64,000 nucleotides of DNA, taken from Caprella mutica (Eukaryota > Arthropoda > Malacostraca > Amphipoda > Caprellidae). The stretch spans positions 310,001 to 374,000 of the forward strand of contig CANNZV010000121.1 of assembly GCA_947561585.1 (NCBI GenBank), given 5' to 3'. The translations under genes and the position numbers were made by a program. Within the stretch, counting starts at the first letter, position 1. Each line of letters begins with the position of its first letter. The notes under the pieces were generated by a model, which worked only from the letters and a program-made list of their open reading frames with translations, searched no databases and was not told the origin of the DNA. Below, piece by piece: positions 32,601-43,606 of this stretch.

Positions 32601-34155
32601 TAAGTCAAAATATCATAGTTTTAACTTCTGAGAGAGAAAAGTATGCCTATATAATATATAACTATATATATTGGTATGTATTTAATTATAATCCTAGATA
32701 TATTAATTGAATTTTCAATGAATGAACAGCTGTTACTGCAATAGTTATGATAAATTATTCATGATTCGTCTATATTAATTCAACTTCCTTCTCTTATATT
32801 CTCTAACTAATATCTTGTCAATTTTATTCTAAACTGACATTAGCGCCCATTTTATTATTCAAGTTACCTGTTTATAAACAAAATACATTTTAGTAAAAGA
32901 CTGGACCCTTCCTGCCCATCCACTTGGAAGTTAGTCCAAATGATATTATCGAAAAGGCCCTACCTACCTACCCCCCGTGTCTTCTTTACCACTTTAAACT
33001 TGTCTCACGGACATCATTACGCGTAGAAGTCCCAACTTGACTAACTTGGTAAAAGTTCTAACAGGTGTATAGTGTTTGAGATGTAACTACAACTTCTGGA
33101 GGCGCTAGTTAGTCTAATATCTCTCATGCGCTATGAATACTAATCACAAACTATTATCTTTCTAACTTCTATTGGAGGATGTGCATTTTAAAGAGATTTA
33201 ATGAAGATTTATGTGAGGATTTGCATTTTCACTATGTTTTTTTCTTAAATAGTTTTAGTAGGTTATTAAGGTTTAAATTGTTAATTTTCATGTTAAATGT
33301 AATTAGCTAATTATTTGACTATTGTAAAATGGTGGTTAAGTTTGGGGGACTGAGTGTTTAACATTTTTTTCATCTCCCACGTCATCTCACTTTCATACAC
33401 TAATGTAATTGGTCAGTGACGTCACAGATAGATTTTGTAATAATATTTACCAAGCGATGTTTGTTCCTTATATTTTCTGTAATTTTCTAAGTCAGATTGG
33501 TTCATGTCCTACGGCAAGCCAGCACCCACTTCCCAAGCACTGCGAGTGTCTCGGTATTGCAATGTTGCCCTCAGATCTAGAAAGTTCTACCTGTGCCTTA
33601 GACTAGCCAGGTAACTGCCTCATCTTTTATTCAGGTGTGCTCTACCCTTAGAGTACCTGCCGTTAATTATTCCTACCTGCCATCTGCCGCTAAGATTAAA
33701 ATCTATTTTACTCTTATTTATAGTTTCAAACTAGCTACACTCTATTAATGCACAGGGAGTAGTTATACATTATGCACATGTGCATTGATTCATCATGTAT
33801 GTAAATAAAATATTGAAGATTGTGTACTTCTGTGTATTAGAATTACTTTACGCACATCTTCTCAATGTTGATAAATTTTACACCCCTGAACTTTTTGTTA
33901 TAGTTTTCATTACCCAGAGAGCTACAATGTACTCAAATATAATTCTTGATAAGGTGAAAAACCTTCTCATAATATGTGCAGATTCTTGATTTGTGATTCC
34001 GAAATGATTTTGTATGGTTTGTAATGGCCTTTAAATTGTCAAAGGGCCAGTCCACTTTAGACTTTAATGAAGTCCTTTGCTCTACATTTGCTGTCTTCTA
34101 ATTCACTTGGCCTTTAATTTGTCTTGAATGAGACAGCTGTGATTGATGGCAGAAT
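32601..34155. other. Spacer, no gene recognised
   Basis: AT-rich, with a moderately GC-richer patch at 33460-33620 downstream of a CCAAT/CRE pair (33409-33425). A 65-codon frame spans 33409-33606 without motifs. The rest has no recognisable features. Confidence 0.4.
33405..33426. promoter_or_regulatory. CCAAT (reverse) plus CRE motif pair
   Basis: TAATTGGTCAGTGACGTCAC places a reverse CCAAT core (ATTGG) six bases from a perfect palindromic CRE (TGACGTCA). Such pairs occur in promoters, but no TATA, transcript or gene is identifiable nearby, so function is unproven. Confidence 0.25.
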
Positions 34156-34541
34156 TTTTACTGGATTAGAGGTTACGGTTAGAGGACGATTTACTGGATT
34201 AGAGGTTATGGTTAGAGGACGATTTACTGGATTAGAGGTAATGGTTAGAGGACGCTTTACTGGATTAGACGTAACGGTTAGAGGACGCTCTAATGTATTA
34301 GAGGTTACGGTTAGAGGACGCTTTACTGGATTAGAGATTACGGTTAGAGGACGCTTTACTGGATTAGAGGTTACGGTTAGAGGACGCTTTACTGTAATAG
34401 AGGTTACGGTTAGATGACGCCTTACTGAGTTAGAGGTTACGGTTAGAGGACGATTTACTGGATTAGAGGTTACGGTTAGAGGACGTTTTACTGGATTAGA
34501 GGTTACGGTTAGAGGACGTTTTACTGAGTTAGTGGTTACGC
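34156..34541. repeat. 33-bp minisatellite, about 12 copies
   Basis: Unit of 33 bp: TTTACTGGATTAGAGGTTAC followed by GGTTAGAGGACGC. Divergence is mild (GAGTTAG, GTATTAG and AATGGTT variants). Eleven codons per unit keep a plus frame open for 97 codons, again without flanking coding evidence. A remnant of the MITE-A central palindrome (TGGTATCCATGATACTTGTA) directly follows at 34557-34600. Confidence 0.95.
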
Positions 34542-34556
34542 TTTTGTTATTTTTTA

Positions 34557-34600
34557 TTGGTATCCATGATACTTGTAGGTATCATGTATACAGATTTTAT
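34557..34600. mobile_element. Isolated central palindrome of MITE family A
   Basis: TTGGTATCCATGATACTTGT followed by AGGTATCATGTATAC matches the central palindrome of the copies at 14.8 and 38.87 kb. No family termini lie on either side. Confidence 0.55.
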
Positions 34601-34950
34601 AATAACGTATTGAAATTTGTATCCAGTATTCAATTTTCATCTTGTAATTGTACTTCACCGCAGTTACACCCGTGAATTTAAACGCCAAAAAAATTGACCT
34701 TTGACATCTTAACTTAATTAGTTTCATTTTACCTGTTAATACTAATGACCTTTTTTTGACTGTGATTCTTGCAATGTTTTTTAGATTACGAAAAGAGTTT
34801 CGGTGATATTGTCGAGTCATTCACGATATTTTTCCGTAAGTGACTCTATAATATCTTTCAAAATGATATCCCAGTGCATTGAAGAAAGTGCATTACAAAT
34901 AATTTGCCGATTGTAACCTTTATTATTTAGAACATCTCGTGTGAGAATTG

Positions 34951-36160
34951 GCTAACTTGTACCAAATGTTCTGAGGTTTACTTGTGATGTACTAACTTGT
35001 ACCAACTGTTCTGAGGTTTACTTGTGATGTACTAACTTGTACCAACTGTTCTGAGGTTTACTTGTAATGTACTAACTTGTACCAACTGTTCTGAGGTTTA
35101 TTTGTGATGTACTAACTTGTACCAACTGTTCTGAGGTTCTATTTGTGATGTACTAACTTGTACCAACTGTTCTGAGGTTTACTTGTAATGTACTAACTTG
35201 TACCAACTGTTCTGAGGTTTACTTGTGATGTACTAACTTGTACCAACTGTTCTGAGGTTTACTTGTGATGTACTAACTTGTACCAACTGTTCTGAGGTTC
35301 TACTTGTGATGTACTAACTTGTACCAACTGTTCTGAGGTTTACTTGTGATGTACTAACTTGTACCAACTGTTCTGAGGTTTACTTGTGATGTACTAACTT
35401 GTACCAACTGTTCTGAGGTTCTACTTGTGATGTACTAACTTGTACCAACTGTTCTGAGGTTTATTTGTGATGTACTAACTTGTACCAACTGTTCTGAGGT
35501 TCTATTTGTGATGTACTAACTTGTACCAACTGTTCTGAGGTTTACTTGTAATGTACTAACTTGTACCAACTGTTCTGAGGTTTACTTGTGATGTACTAAC
35601 TTGTACCAACTGTTCTGAGGTTTACTTGTGATGTACTAACTTGTACCAACTGTTCTGAGGTTTACTTGTGATGTACTAACTTGTACCAACTGTTCTGAGG
35701 TTTACTTGTAATGTACTAACTTGTACCAACTGTTCTGAGGTTTACTTGTGATGTACTAACTTGTACCAACTGTTCTGAGGTTTATTTGTGATGTACTAAC
35801 TTGTACCAACTGTTCTGAGGTTTACTTGTGATGTACTAACTTGTACCAACTGTTCTGAGGTTCTACTTGTGATGTACTAACTTGTACCAAATGTTCTGAG
35901 GTTTATTTGTGATGTACTAACTTGTACCAACTGTTCTGAGGTTTATTTGTGATGTACTAACTTGTACCAACTGTTCTGAGGTTTACTTGTGATGTACTAA
36001 CTTGTACCAACTGTTCTGAGGTTTACTTGTGATGTACTAACTTGTACCAACTGTTCTGAGGTTTACTTGTGATGTACTAACTTGTACCAACTGTTCTGAG
36101 GTTTACTTGTGATGTACTAACTTGTACCAACTGTTCTGAGGTTTACTTGTGATGTAGTAA
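34951..36160. repeat. 40/41-bp minisatellite, about 30 copies
   Basis: Unit of 40 bp: GTACTAACTTGTACCAACTG, then TTCTGAGGTTTACTTGTGAT. A 41-bp form with GGTTCTACTT, and TTATTT and TGTAAT variants, are interspersed at semi-regular intervals, indicating multi-unit duplication. The array contains frequent stops, so no long frames arise. Confidence 0.97.
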
Positions 36161-36164
36161 CAGA

Positions 36165-36432
36165 AGATTTTCAGTTTTTAACGAGTAAAGTAGGCTCTCA
36201 GTTCTTGAGAGCTAGATAGAACTCTCAGTCAACTCTTGAGAGCCAAGAAAAGCTCTTGGTTGCTTTCTGAGAGGTAAAGTAAAGCTCTGTTACTATTTGA
36301 GAGTTCTTAAGGGAAGCTCTCCGTTCTTGAGAGCTAAATAAAAGCTGTCAATTCCTTTTGAGAGCTAAGGTAAAGTTTTGTTACTCTTTTGAGAGTTTGA
36401 GAGGAGCTCTCAGTTCTTGAGAGGTAAAGTGG
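36165..36432. repeat. Degenerate palindrome-rich repeat
   Basis: AGCTCTCAGTTCTTGAGAGC-type imperfect palindromes recur about eight times (TTCTTGAGAGCTA near 36202 and 36321, and TTCTTGAGAGGTA near 36414), with GTAAAGCTCTGTTAC spacers. It adjoins the 40-bp array and shares the GTTCTTGAG/GTTCTGAGG theme, so it may be an older decayed array. Confidence 0.7.
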
Positions 36433-36701
36433 TAAGGCGAGTGCAGTTCTGACTGGAAATCTCCAGGGTGTTCACTTCTGAGACAACTATGCATTTTCTC
36501 TTTGAGCAGAAAAAATATGCATGCTTTTATTTGAAAAAAATAGTGAAAATATGCATGCTTTTTACTAAGGAAAATAGTGAAAAATGAACACTGAAAAAAT
36601 ATTCCATGTAAGTGAAAACTTTGTTATACTCCTTTTACATATAGGTACTTAGTATTCATCATATTATTAGTAAAGAAGAAATATCTTCTATGGCAAGATG
36701 A

Positions 36702-37166
36702 ATAGCTCCTCCCAACTCCTCTTTCTTAATTTACTCATCAATTCACTATAGCTCCTCGCAACTCCTCTTTCTTAATTTACTCATCAATTCACTATAGCTC
36801 CTCCCATTTCCTCTTTCTTAATAAACTCATCAATTAATTATAGCTCCTCGCAACTCCTCTTTCTTAATTTACTCATCAATTCACTATAGCTCCTCCCATT
36901 TCCTCTTTCTTAATAAACTCATCAATTAATTATAGCTCCTCGCAACTCCTCTTTCTTAATTTACTCATCAATTCACTATAGCTCCTCCCATTTACTCTTT
37001 CTTAATTTACTCATCAATTCACTATAGCTCCTCCCATTTCCTCTTTCTAAATTTACTCATCTATTCACTATAGCTCCTCCCATTTACTCTTTCTTAATTT
37101 ACTCATCAATTCACTATAGCTCCTCCCAACTACTCTTTCTTAATTTACTCATCAATTAATTATAGT
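36702..37166. repeat. 46-bp minisatellite, about 10 copies
   Basis: Unit: TAGCTCCTCCCAACTCCTCT, then TTCTTAATTTACTCATCAAT, then TCACTA. Variants CGCAACTCC, CCCATTTCC and AATAAACTC recur in a fixed order, making about 92-bp dimers (units at about 36750-36930). Confidence 0.95.
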
Positions 37167-37776
37167 TTTTTTCATCTTCTGTAAGGATGAATTCAATATT
37201 AATATATAAATAATAACAACTGTTGCATTTACTCTAAAAGTTTAAAGTCTACTCAACCGTATGTAAAATACGAGCTGATACTAATAATGTTGGTAGATCT
37301 TGGAAGTTTCTTATTAATATTTAAAATAGAATAATAACCATCTCTATTGCTACATATCTCAATATGTTAGAGAAAACTCAATTATTGTCAAACTATGAAC
37401 CTCTCGCATGTTTCCTACTTTTAAAATACTCTTTCCCCACCATTCGGTTGGCTTGAGGTTGTACAGTCCTCTCCTACCCACCATGGTTGTTTCTTAACTC
37501 AGTTTAAGGTATAACGTAACATTCCTCAAAGGCTGTCGACAGATATGTCACAGGTCTACTTCACGTCACACCGCAGTGAAATATGTCCCTGTTACCCCCC
37601 CCCCCCTCCTCCCCCCCATCTCCACCTTCTGTTTTGGATATTCGATCCTGAGTTTCCTTACTTCATGGCTTTCGGCCAGAGATTTATTGGAACTCTCTTT
37701 TCTTGCTTGTTTTTCACTGGAAGTTTTTGAGAAGGTGTGACGTGAGCTTTAACACTGATGTTACTTTTGCATTTTA
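37167..37776. other. Spacer with a C-run
   Basis: AT-rich to about 37390. A C12 run at 37595-37606, with a further C7 at 37611-37617, lies within a pyrimidine-rich patch. No gene recognised; the 61-codon frame across the C-run is not credible. Confidence 0.5.
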
Positions 37777-37975
37777 CACTGGAACTGCCAAGCAGTCTTT
37801 TTGACTGCATTTAGATTTTCAAATAATTGCATCTCATAAATTATTATTGGTAAAATTATTATTGGTAGGTACTCAATTTTTTGTTTTATATATAATGAGA
37901 AATAAAATCTATCAAGTTTCTATCAATAATGAGATGCAGAAATACAGTCAAAAAGACTGTTTGGTAGTTCCAGTA
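37777..37975. mobile_element. PiggyBac-like MITE
   Basis: Left end CACTGGAACTGCCAAGCAGT, then CTTTTTGACTG; right end CAGTCAAAAAGACTG, then TTTGGTAGTTCCAGTA. The inverted repeats are about 30 bp with few mismatches, followed by a second inner pair (GCATCTCAT / ATGAGATGC). TTAA follows the right end (37976-37979) and TTTA precedes the left. TTAA-like flanks suggest a piggyBac-type origin. Non-coding. Confidence 0.7.
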
Positions 37976-38109
37976 TTAAATGGTATGTACGTTTTATTTT
38001 AATGCTATGTAAAGTACTATTTGTTTAACTTATTAAAACTACATGAATAGCTTACAGTAATTCACAAAGGTTAAGTTATGAGTTTTCGTTAGAAAACATA
38101 TTTCCATGT

Positions 38110-38216
38110 TAAGAATCAAGTTTAACACCCACTGCGACATTTTTATTCAAATTGCCTCTATTTTTATATTTCAAGTAACTAATGTACGAAATTGCGTAAC
38201 GGTCGAAATAATGTAA
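38110..38216 (+). repeat. Dispersed repeat, copy 2
   Basis: Aligns with 24610-24725 at matching spacing (details under that copy). It ends exactly where the next element begins (AACTAGATT at 38217). Confidence 0.6.
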
Positions 38217-38542
38217 ACTAGATTACGTGCACTCGGTAGAGCGCATAGCTTCGACGCCGCTAATCCGTTTGCTACCAAAATCTAATAAACTGATGACTGG
38301 ATAGTGACCAATCGTCCCACCAAGTTTCATGCAATACTTTTTGATTTATAAATGACCTTGATTTTTGACCGGGTCGCTCCCAAAATTCTACCAGATGGTC
38401 ATTGGACATTGACCAATTGTACCACCAAATTTCAGGCAATTTGGTTCAACACTTTTTCAGTTATGCGAATAACAAGATGATAAATGAATATATAAATAAA
38501 TGCCGTCCATAATATAACCTTTCCGCATTCTGCGAAGGTAAT
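38217..38542 (+). mobile_element. Dispersed D-arm-like element, plus copy
   Basis: Starts AACTAGATTACGTGCACTCG, then GTAGAGCGCATAGCTTCGAC, and ends TTCCGCATTCTGCGAAGGTA. The CACTCGGTAGAGCGCA segment resembles the D-arm/A box of a tRNA, consistent with a pol III-transcribed SINE. The interior has complements of GGTCAAAGGTCAAGGTCAT-type sequence and a tract of TAAATGAATATATAAATAAA before the end. About 325 bp, no coding capacity. Confidence 0.65.
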
Positions 38543-38809
38543 TACTCAAATGTTAATTTTAAACTTAGTAGAAGGTATCAAACGAATTTAAAGTGTCCAA
38601 TGATTGAAATAATAGAATCTGATTAGATTTATTAGGTTTCATTATTTGCTATCTTTCGCATTTAATTAATTAACAGTTTGCTAAAACTTGCCAAACTAAT
38701 TACAATTAACATTTTGATGTACAAACAACTACAAAAATTCACTGCACTTATGTAATTTATGTACGAACAAAATTAATTTAAAGAAATAAAAGCTGTTATT
38801 TTTTACTTA

Positions 38810-38980
38810 CAGGGTAAGTTACGAATTATCAGTCGGTTCCACACTTTCGGTCATATTAAAAAAAAAATTGGTATCTATGATACATACAGGTATCCTGGAT
38901 ACCAATTAAAGTTTAATAACAATTACTGTATCGCTTTCTCTTGATCGAAAATGTGAAACTGACCGTCCATTCTATGATGT
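38810..38980. mobile_element. MITE family A copy 6
   Basis: Left end AGGGTAAGTTACGAATTATC after TA-C. The central palindrome GGTATCTATGATACATACAG with GGTATCCTGGATACC is intact. The right arm (TTGATCGAAAATGTGAAACT, then GACCGTCCATTC) is present but its outer end is decayed. Confidence 0.78.
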
Positions 38981-39307
38981 ATTAATTTTATAAAAAGTAC
39001 AATAAATTATTAATAAATAACATAACTCTGATCGAATGAATCACACAATTCTATAACTGCAATCCATTTCAATGATTAGTATTCAAACAATGGCATCTTA
39101 TCTTTAGTTGGTATAATTGTTAGTTGGGGAAGTTTGCATTCCTACCTCTTAACTTAATTAGGGCCTGTCAATGGAACTCTACCGGAATATGCATATCATT
39201 AGCCCTCTCCCAGTCTGAAACAGAAGCTACTGCACCTTGTGAGGTATGGGGCAACTTGTACACTTTTAGTTGTAAGGGAACTTGTCATTATATACAAAGT
39301 ACAATGA

Positions 39308-39602
39308 AATGAATGCATTATTTGTCAATAAATACATTATTTGTAAATGGATGCATTATTTGTCAATAAATACATTATTTCTTAATGAATACATTATTTG
39401 TCAATAAATACATTATTTGTCAATAAATACATTATTTGTCAATAAATACATTATTTGTCAATAGATACATTATTTGTAAATGGATGCATTATTTGTCAAT
39501 AAATACATTATTTGTCAATAAATACATTATTTGTCAATAAATACATTATTTGTCAATAAATACATTATTTGTCAATAAATACATCATTTATAAGTAAATA
39601 CA
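39308..39602. repeat. 20-bp minisatellite, about 14 copies
   Basis: Unit TGTCAATAAATACATTATTT with TGTAAATGGATGC and CTTAATGAATAC variants. The TGTAAATGGATGC variant recurs after about 140 bp, hinting at block duplication. Confidence 0.95.
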
Positions 39603-40064
39603 ACTTTCTTATTTGCTAAATACAAATTAGTAATTTTAGGTAGAATAGGCGGTATTTTTCTCTTTTATTCAATGTAGTAATACTATTACTAGTGTTCTTT
39701 CCCGTTACCGTCAGTAGCATTTTATTACCCGTTATTAGATTACTTTTAATGGATTAAAATAAAACTTATTTTTCTGCATTAGTCTATATTATTTTATAGG
39801 AATTTTATGCAGGTTAATTTAAATATCTTGTAATTTGTTATCATTCGTACTATTGATGATGTGGCTTAAGTGTCTTATCACAACAGTATAAATAATAATG
39901 TAATTCTTATTATTTCAATGACTCTATGTTTCTATTTAGTGTTTGCGGGTTCATTTAGCAAAGTTAATCCCATGCGATCTATTTTAGTGAGATTAATTCA
40001 CTGAATGTGGAGTAGTGCATCTAATGTTGTCATCATTTGTAAGGGGAAATGAATAGCACGGAGT
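39603..40064. other. AT-rich spacer
   Basis: No gene or element recognised. Confidence 0.5.
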
Positions 40065-40499
40065 GAGGGTTATAGTTAGAGGGTAACTGTTATAGTTAGA
40101 GGGTAACTGTTATAGTTAGAGGGTAACTGTTATAGTTAGAGGGTAACTGTTATAGTTAGAGGGTAACTGTTATAGTTAGAGGGTAACTGTTATAGTTAGA
40201 GGGTAACTGTTATAGTTAGAGGGTAACTGTTATAGTTAGAGGGTAACTGTTATAGTTAGAGGGTAACTGTTATAGTTAGAGGGTAACTGTTATAGTTAGA
40301 GGGTAACTGTTATAGTTAGAGGGTAACTGTTGGAGGGTAACTGTTAGCGAGTAACTGTTGGAGGGTAACTGTTGGAGGGTAACTGTTGGAGGGTAACTGT
40401 TGGAGGGTAACTGTTGGAGGGTAACTGTTGGAGGGTAACTGTTGGAGGGTAACTGTTAGCGAGTAACTGTTGGAGGGTAACTGTAAGAGGGTAACTGTT
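40065..40499. repeat. Compound minisatellite switching from 20-bp to 14-bp unit
   Basis: 40065-40328 has about 13 identical copies of GGGTAACTGTTATAGTTAGA. From 40329 the unit becomes 14 bp, GGAGGGTAACTGTT, for about 12 copies, with two GCGAGTAACTGTT variants. The short unit equals the long one lacking the ATAGTTA segment, so the second array began by a 6-bp internal deletion and then expanded independently. Confidence 0.96.
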
Positions 40500-41071
40500 T
40501 CAGTGATGTTTACCAATGGTGTGTTATAAGTAACATTTAGAATATGTATTTGTATTTCTTATGAACAATGTGAAATAAATCAAAGGGTCTCATGGCAAGT
40601 TTAACTGTAAAAAATAACACAAAATATGAAGAGTTTAATCATTATTATCTCTAAGAAATAGAACTCCTAACCTCGTGTTTAATTAGTTTAGTTTTTGCTC
40701 AAATTCAATTCTCTTAAATAGTAATTTTTACCTATTTAAAAAAATAATAATTAGATTTGATGAATATGTTATTGAAAATTGATTACAGCACGATGTTATT
40801 TACCGATGATGACGTAGCTATGATACGCACCGTAAGTAAATAGGCAGCGTGCGTATGCGAGTACGTAGCAGTAGAGTACCTGCAGCTTAGTCTAGTAAGA
40901 CACAGAGGCTGAGGTGAGATCAGACTGAAACTCAACACCAGCCTCTTCAACACGATTCGGATTGCCACTCAGCAACATTAATGTTACTCCTTTTATTCTC
41001 TGGAATAAATGCGCACTTTTTGTTTTTGGATATTGAAGACTATTGCCCTACACTGGTATTATTAATCTTCC
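40500..41071. other. Spacer, no gene recognised
   Basis: 40790-40970 is GC-richer (GCACCGTAAGTAAATAGG, GTGCGTATGCGAGTACG) but carries no recognisable exon. Confidence 0.4.
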
Positions 41072-41556
41072 CATCTGGTATTTCCCCTCTATTTGGTATT
41101 GTTTCCCCTCTTTGGTATTGTTTCCCCTCTATTTGGTATTGTTTCCCCTCTATTTGGTATTGTTTCCCCTCTATTTGGTATTGTTTCCCCTCTATTTGGT
41201 ATTGTTTCCCCTCTATTTGGTATTGTTTCCCCTCTATTTGGTATTGTTTCCCCTCTATTTGGTATTGTTTCCCCTCTATTTGGTATTGTTTCCCCTCTAT
41301 TTGGTATTGTTTCCCCTCTATTTGGTATTGTTTCCCCTCTATTTGGTATTGTTTCCCCTCTATTTGGTATTGTTTCCCCTCTATTTGGTATTGTTTCCCC
41401 TCTTTTTGGTATTGTTTCCCCTCTATTTGGTATTGTTTCCCCTCTATTTGGTATTGTTTCCCCTCTATTTGGTATTGTTTCCTCTCTATTTTGTATTGTT
41501 TCCCCTCTATTTGGTATTGTTTCCCCTCTATTTGGTATTGTCTTCCCTCTACACCC
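41072..41556. repeat. 21-bp minisatellite, about 23 copies, open in plus frames
   Basis: Almost invariant unit TTTGGTATTGTTTCCCCTCT plus A, strongly pyrimidine-biased. Seven codons per unit keep all three plus frames open (FGIVSPL, LVLFPLY and WYCFPSI cycles; longest frame 244 codons, 40981-41715). The hydrophobic/aromatic peptides could mimic membrane segments but have no homologue I recognise. Variation is too sparse to test for selection. Confidence 0.96.
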
Positions 41557-41777
41557 CTGTGTTCAATGAGATCTAATTGCTTAATTTCGTTGTCTATTTT
41601 TAGTTCACAAACTGCCTCGTTCGTTCACTTCAGGTTTTTTTCTTATTCAAGTCTTATTTTTACTCTACCAATTCTATTAACCATTGCCGTAATATTTTGT
41701 TTATCTGATACGTGAAATTTAGTTTATTCTACCTAGTGCATAACCGAGCAAGCGGTTATCATGTAGATCAGTGTTTA

Positions 41778-41816
41778 TTTCCACGGCAGATTTTTACGTC
41801 AAATGTGGTTATCATG
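41778..41816. repeat. Left remnant of the 37-bp array
   Basis: TTTCCACGGCAGATTTTTAC followed by GTCAAATGTGGTTATCAT matches the 37-bp unit of 42248-42509 with about seven differences. It is cut off from the main array by the Tc1-like element. Confidence 0.65.
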
Positions 41817-41818
41817 TA

Positions 41819-42245
41819 CAGGGGTGGGATGAAAAAGGAATCTTCCAACATTTTGAAATCATAATCTTTGAACATTTTATAGTCAGGCAAAGTTTGGCTT
41901 ATCTTAATTAAAGATCTTTCGGACTTTGTTTGTATGGCAAGTGCTAGTGTAACAGAAACTCTCAGAATGTTTGGTGTACCAAGAGGTACTGTCTCAAAAT
42001 AATGACTTTCTTTGAAAAAGGAGAAACGTTCTTACCAAAGCACAAGTTCGGCCGAAATTTAGAGTTGTCTGAGAGAAACCGTTGCATTCTAAATCGAATT
42101 GTTAGAGCAAATCACAAGCAAGCCCAGGGTTTTTAAAATCACTACAGAAAACTGTTTCTACACAAACTGTCGAACGGAAGCTGCACAAATTTGCTGTCCA
42201 CGAAAAAGCTGCGAAATGTTTCCATTTTTTGTCCATATTTAGGAC
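41819..42245 (+). pseudogene. Tc1-like transposon remnant with transposase N-terminus
   Basis: Starts CAGGGGTGGGATGAAAAAGG after TA (41817-41818). From 41933 the plus strand reads MASASVTETLRMFGVPRGTV, then SK, typical of the first helix-turn-helix of Tc1 transposases. A one-base deletion shifts the frame, which resumes with MTFFEKGE, KHKFGRNLELSERN and ILNRIVRANHK. After a stop and another shift, VSTQTVERKLHKFAVHEKAA (second HTH) follows. This is joined at once to CATTTTTTGTCCAT, a terminal-repeat-like end. The DDE catalytic domain is entirely missing. Non-functional. Confidence 0.85.
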
Positions 42246-42247
42246 AT

Positions 42248-42509
42248 ATTTTCACGTCAGCTGTAGTTATCATTTTCACTGTAGATTTTCACGTCAGCAG
42301 TAGTTATCATTTTCACTGTAGATTTTCACGTCAGCAGTAGTTATCATTTTCACTCTAGATTTTCACGTCAGCAGTAGTTATCATTTTCACTGTAGATTTT
42401 CACGTCAGCATTAGTTATCATTTTCACTGTAGATTTTCACGTCAGCATTAGTTATCATTTTCACTGTAAATTTTCACGTCAGCAGTAGTTATCATTTTCA
42501 CTGTAGACG
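42248..42509. repeat. 37-bp minisatellite, about 7 copies
   Basis: Unit: TTTTCACGTCAGCAGTAGTT, then ATCATTTTCACTGTAGA. The last unit is shortened. It lies immediately after the Tc1-like element, with a further diverged unit before that element. Confidence 0.95.
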
Positions 42510-42828
42510 TCAAAAGTAGTTATAATTTCCAGTTCTATATCCCGGAGTTGCCAGGTACTTCCATTCAGAAGGCTGAAATAGTTGCTGTGATTGACATCAG
42601 AGTTATGGGAGGCGAGTGAGTTCAGTTCGTATGTTTGTGCGACATGAATGACCCAATGAATGGTCTGAATTGAATGAATACTTCATGGAAAGGAGATTGA
42701 TTTAGTTTGGGATTAAATGAGTGATCGAGTGGTGTAGTACTGAGCACTCAGTTTAAGGAGATCAACTCCGTAGACTGGTGGGTAAAATAAATTTGAACAT
42801 AGGGACCCATTTTGGATATCATGGTACT

Positions 42829-43606
42829 AGGACAAAATACCTACGGACAAAATATACGAATATAGAGCATAAAAGTAGGATAATGGCGTAAAAGAACTAT
42901 GAAAAGAATAAATGAATTACTCCTTTTTTAAATATAAGGGCCAAATAAAAAATGATTGATAAAGAATAATGATAAAATTCTAAAGTCAACATTGAAGAGA
43001 TATCTAAAAGGAAATTAATATTGGTAAATATAGAAAAGTAAACATAATAATGAAATAACCCTTCTCATTGAACAAAAAATATTTTATACATTTATGTAAA
43101 AATCTTTTGATATAAAGGTATTAATATAATAAATATGTCGATAATCTTTTTTATACCTATCGGTAGTTAACTACATTTCATCAATAAACTCATAGAGCCA
43201 CTGAAATTTCAGTAAATAAGAACACCATTTATTGCACAAAAGAAACCTTAATTGCTTCTAACTTCAAACATCACTAGATAGATGATTATTATATCTGCCT
43301 AATAAAATAAACAAGGTTTAAAAACGCCAAATTGAATAAAATAATTATAGCTATCTAATAAAGTAATCATAATATAAATATTCGAAGTAAAGCAAACACT
43401 TTAGCAATAGATCACAAGAACAGCGAAATAAGACAGTGTTTACATTAAGCATGCTGAGTTATTAATGTTCATATATTCAATGTGATGGCGCTTTATTTCC
43501 ATTTGGTCTCATTAATAGAAATCTTGTTCACTATTCCCATACTGGAAATAAGTTTACAATGGATTTAAGACCGTTAGACATTTTTTGTCCGTAGGCATTC
43601 TTTTCC
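42829..43606. mobile_element. Possible non-autonomous DNA element with inverted ends
   Basis: Left AGGACAAAATACCTACGGAC followed by AAAAT is the approximate complement of right ATTTTTTGTCCGTAGGCATT followed by CTTTTCC; the shared core CCTACGGACAAAA is perfect. The roughly 750 bp between is AT-rich, without coding capacity, and carries CGTAAAAG-type motifs only. No clear target duplication was seen, so superfamily and exact ends are open. Confidence 0.5.

Noticed and set aside
34156..34541. Telomere-like GGTTAG motif in the 33-bp array
   Set aside because: ACGGTTAGAGG contains GGTTAG once per 33-bp unit only; no tandem TTAGGG repeats.
40981..41715. 244-codon hydrophobic plus frame resembling membrane segments
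   Set aside because: It is a 21-bp repeat translation with two other plus frames equally open; hydrophobicity follows from T-rich codons.
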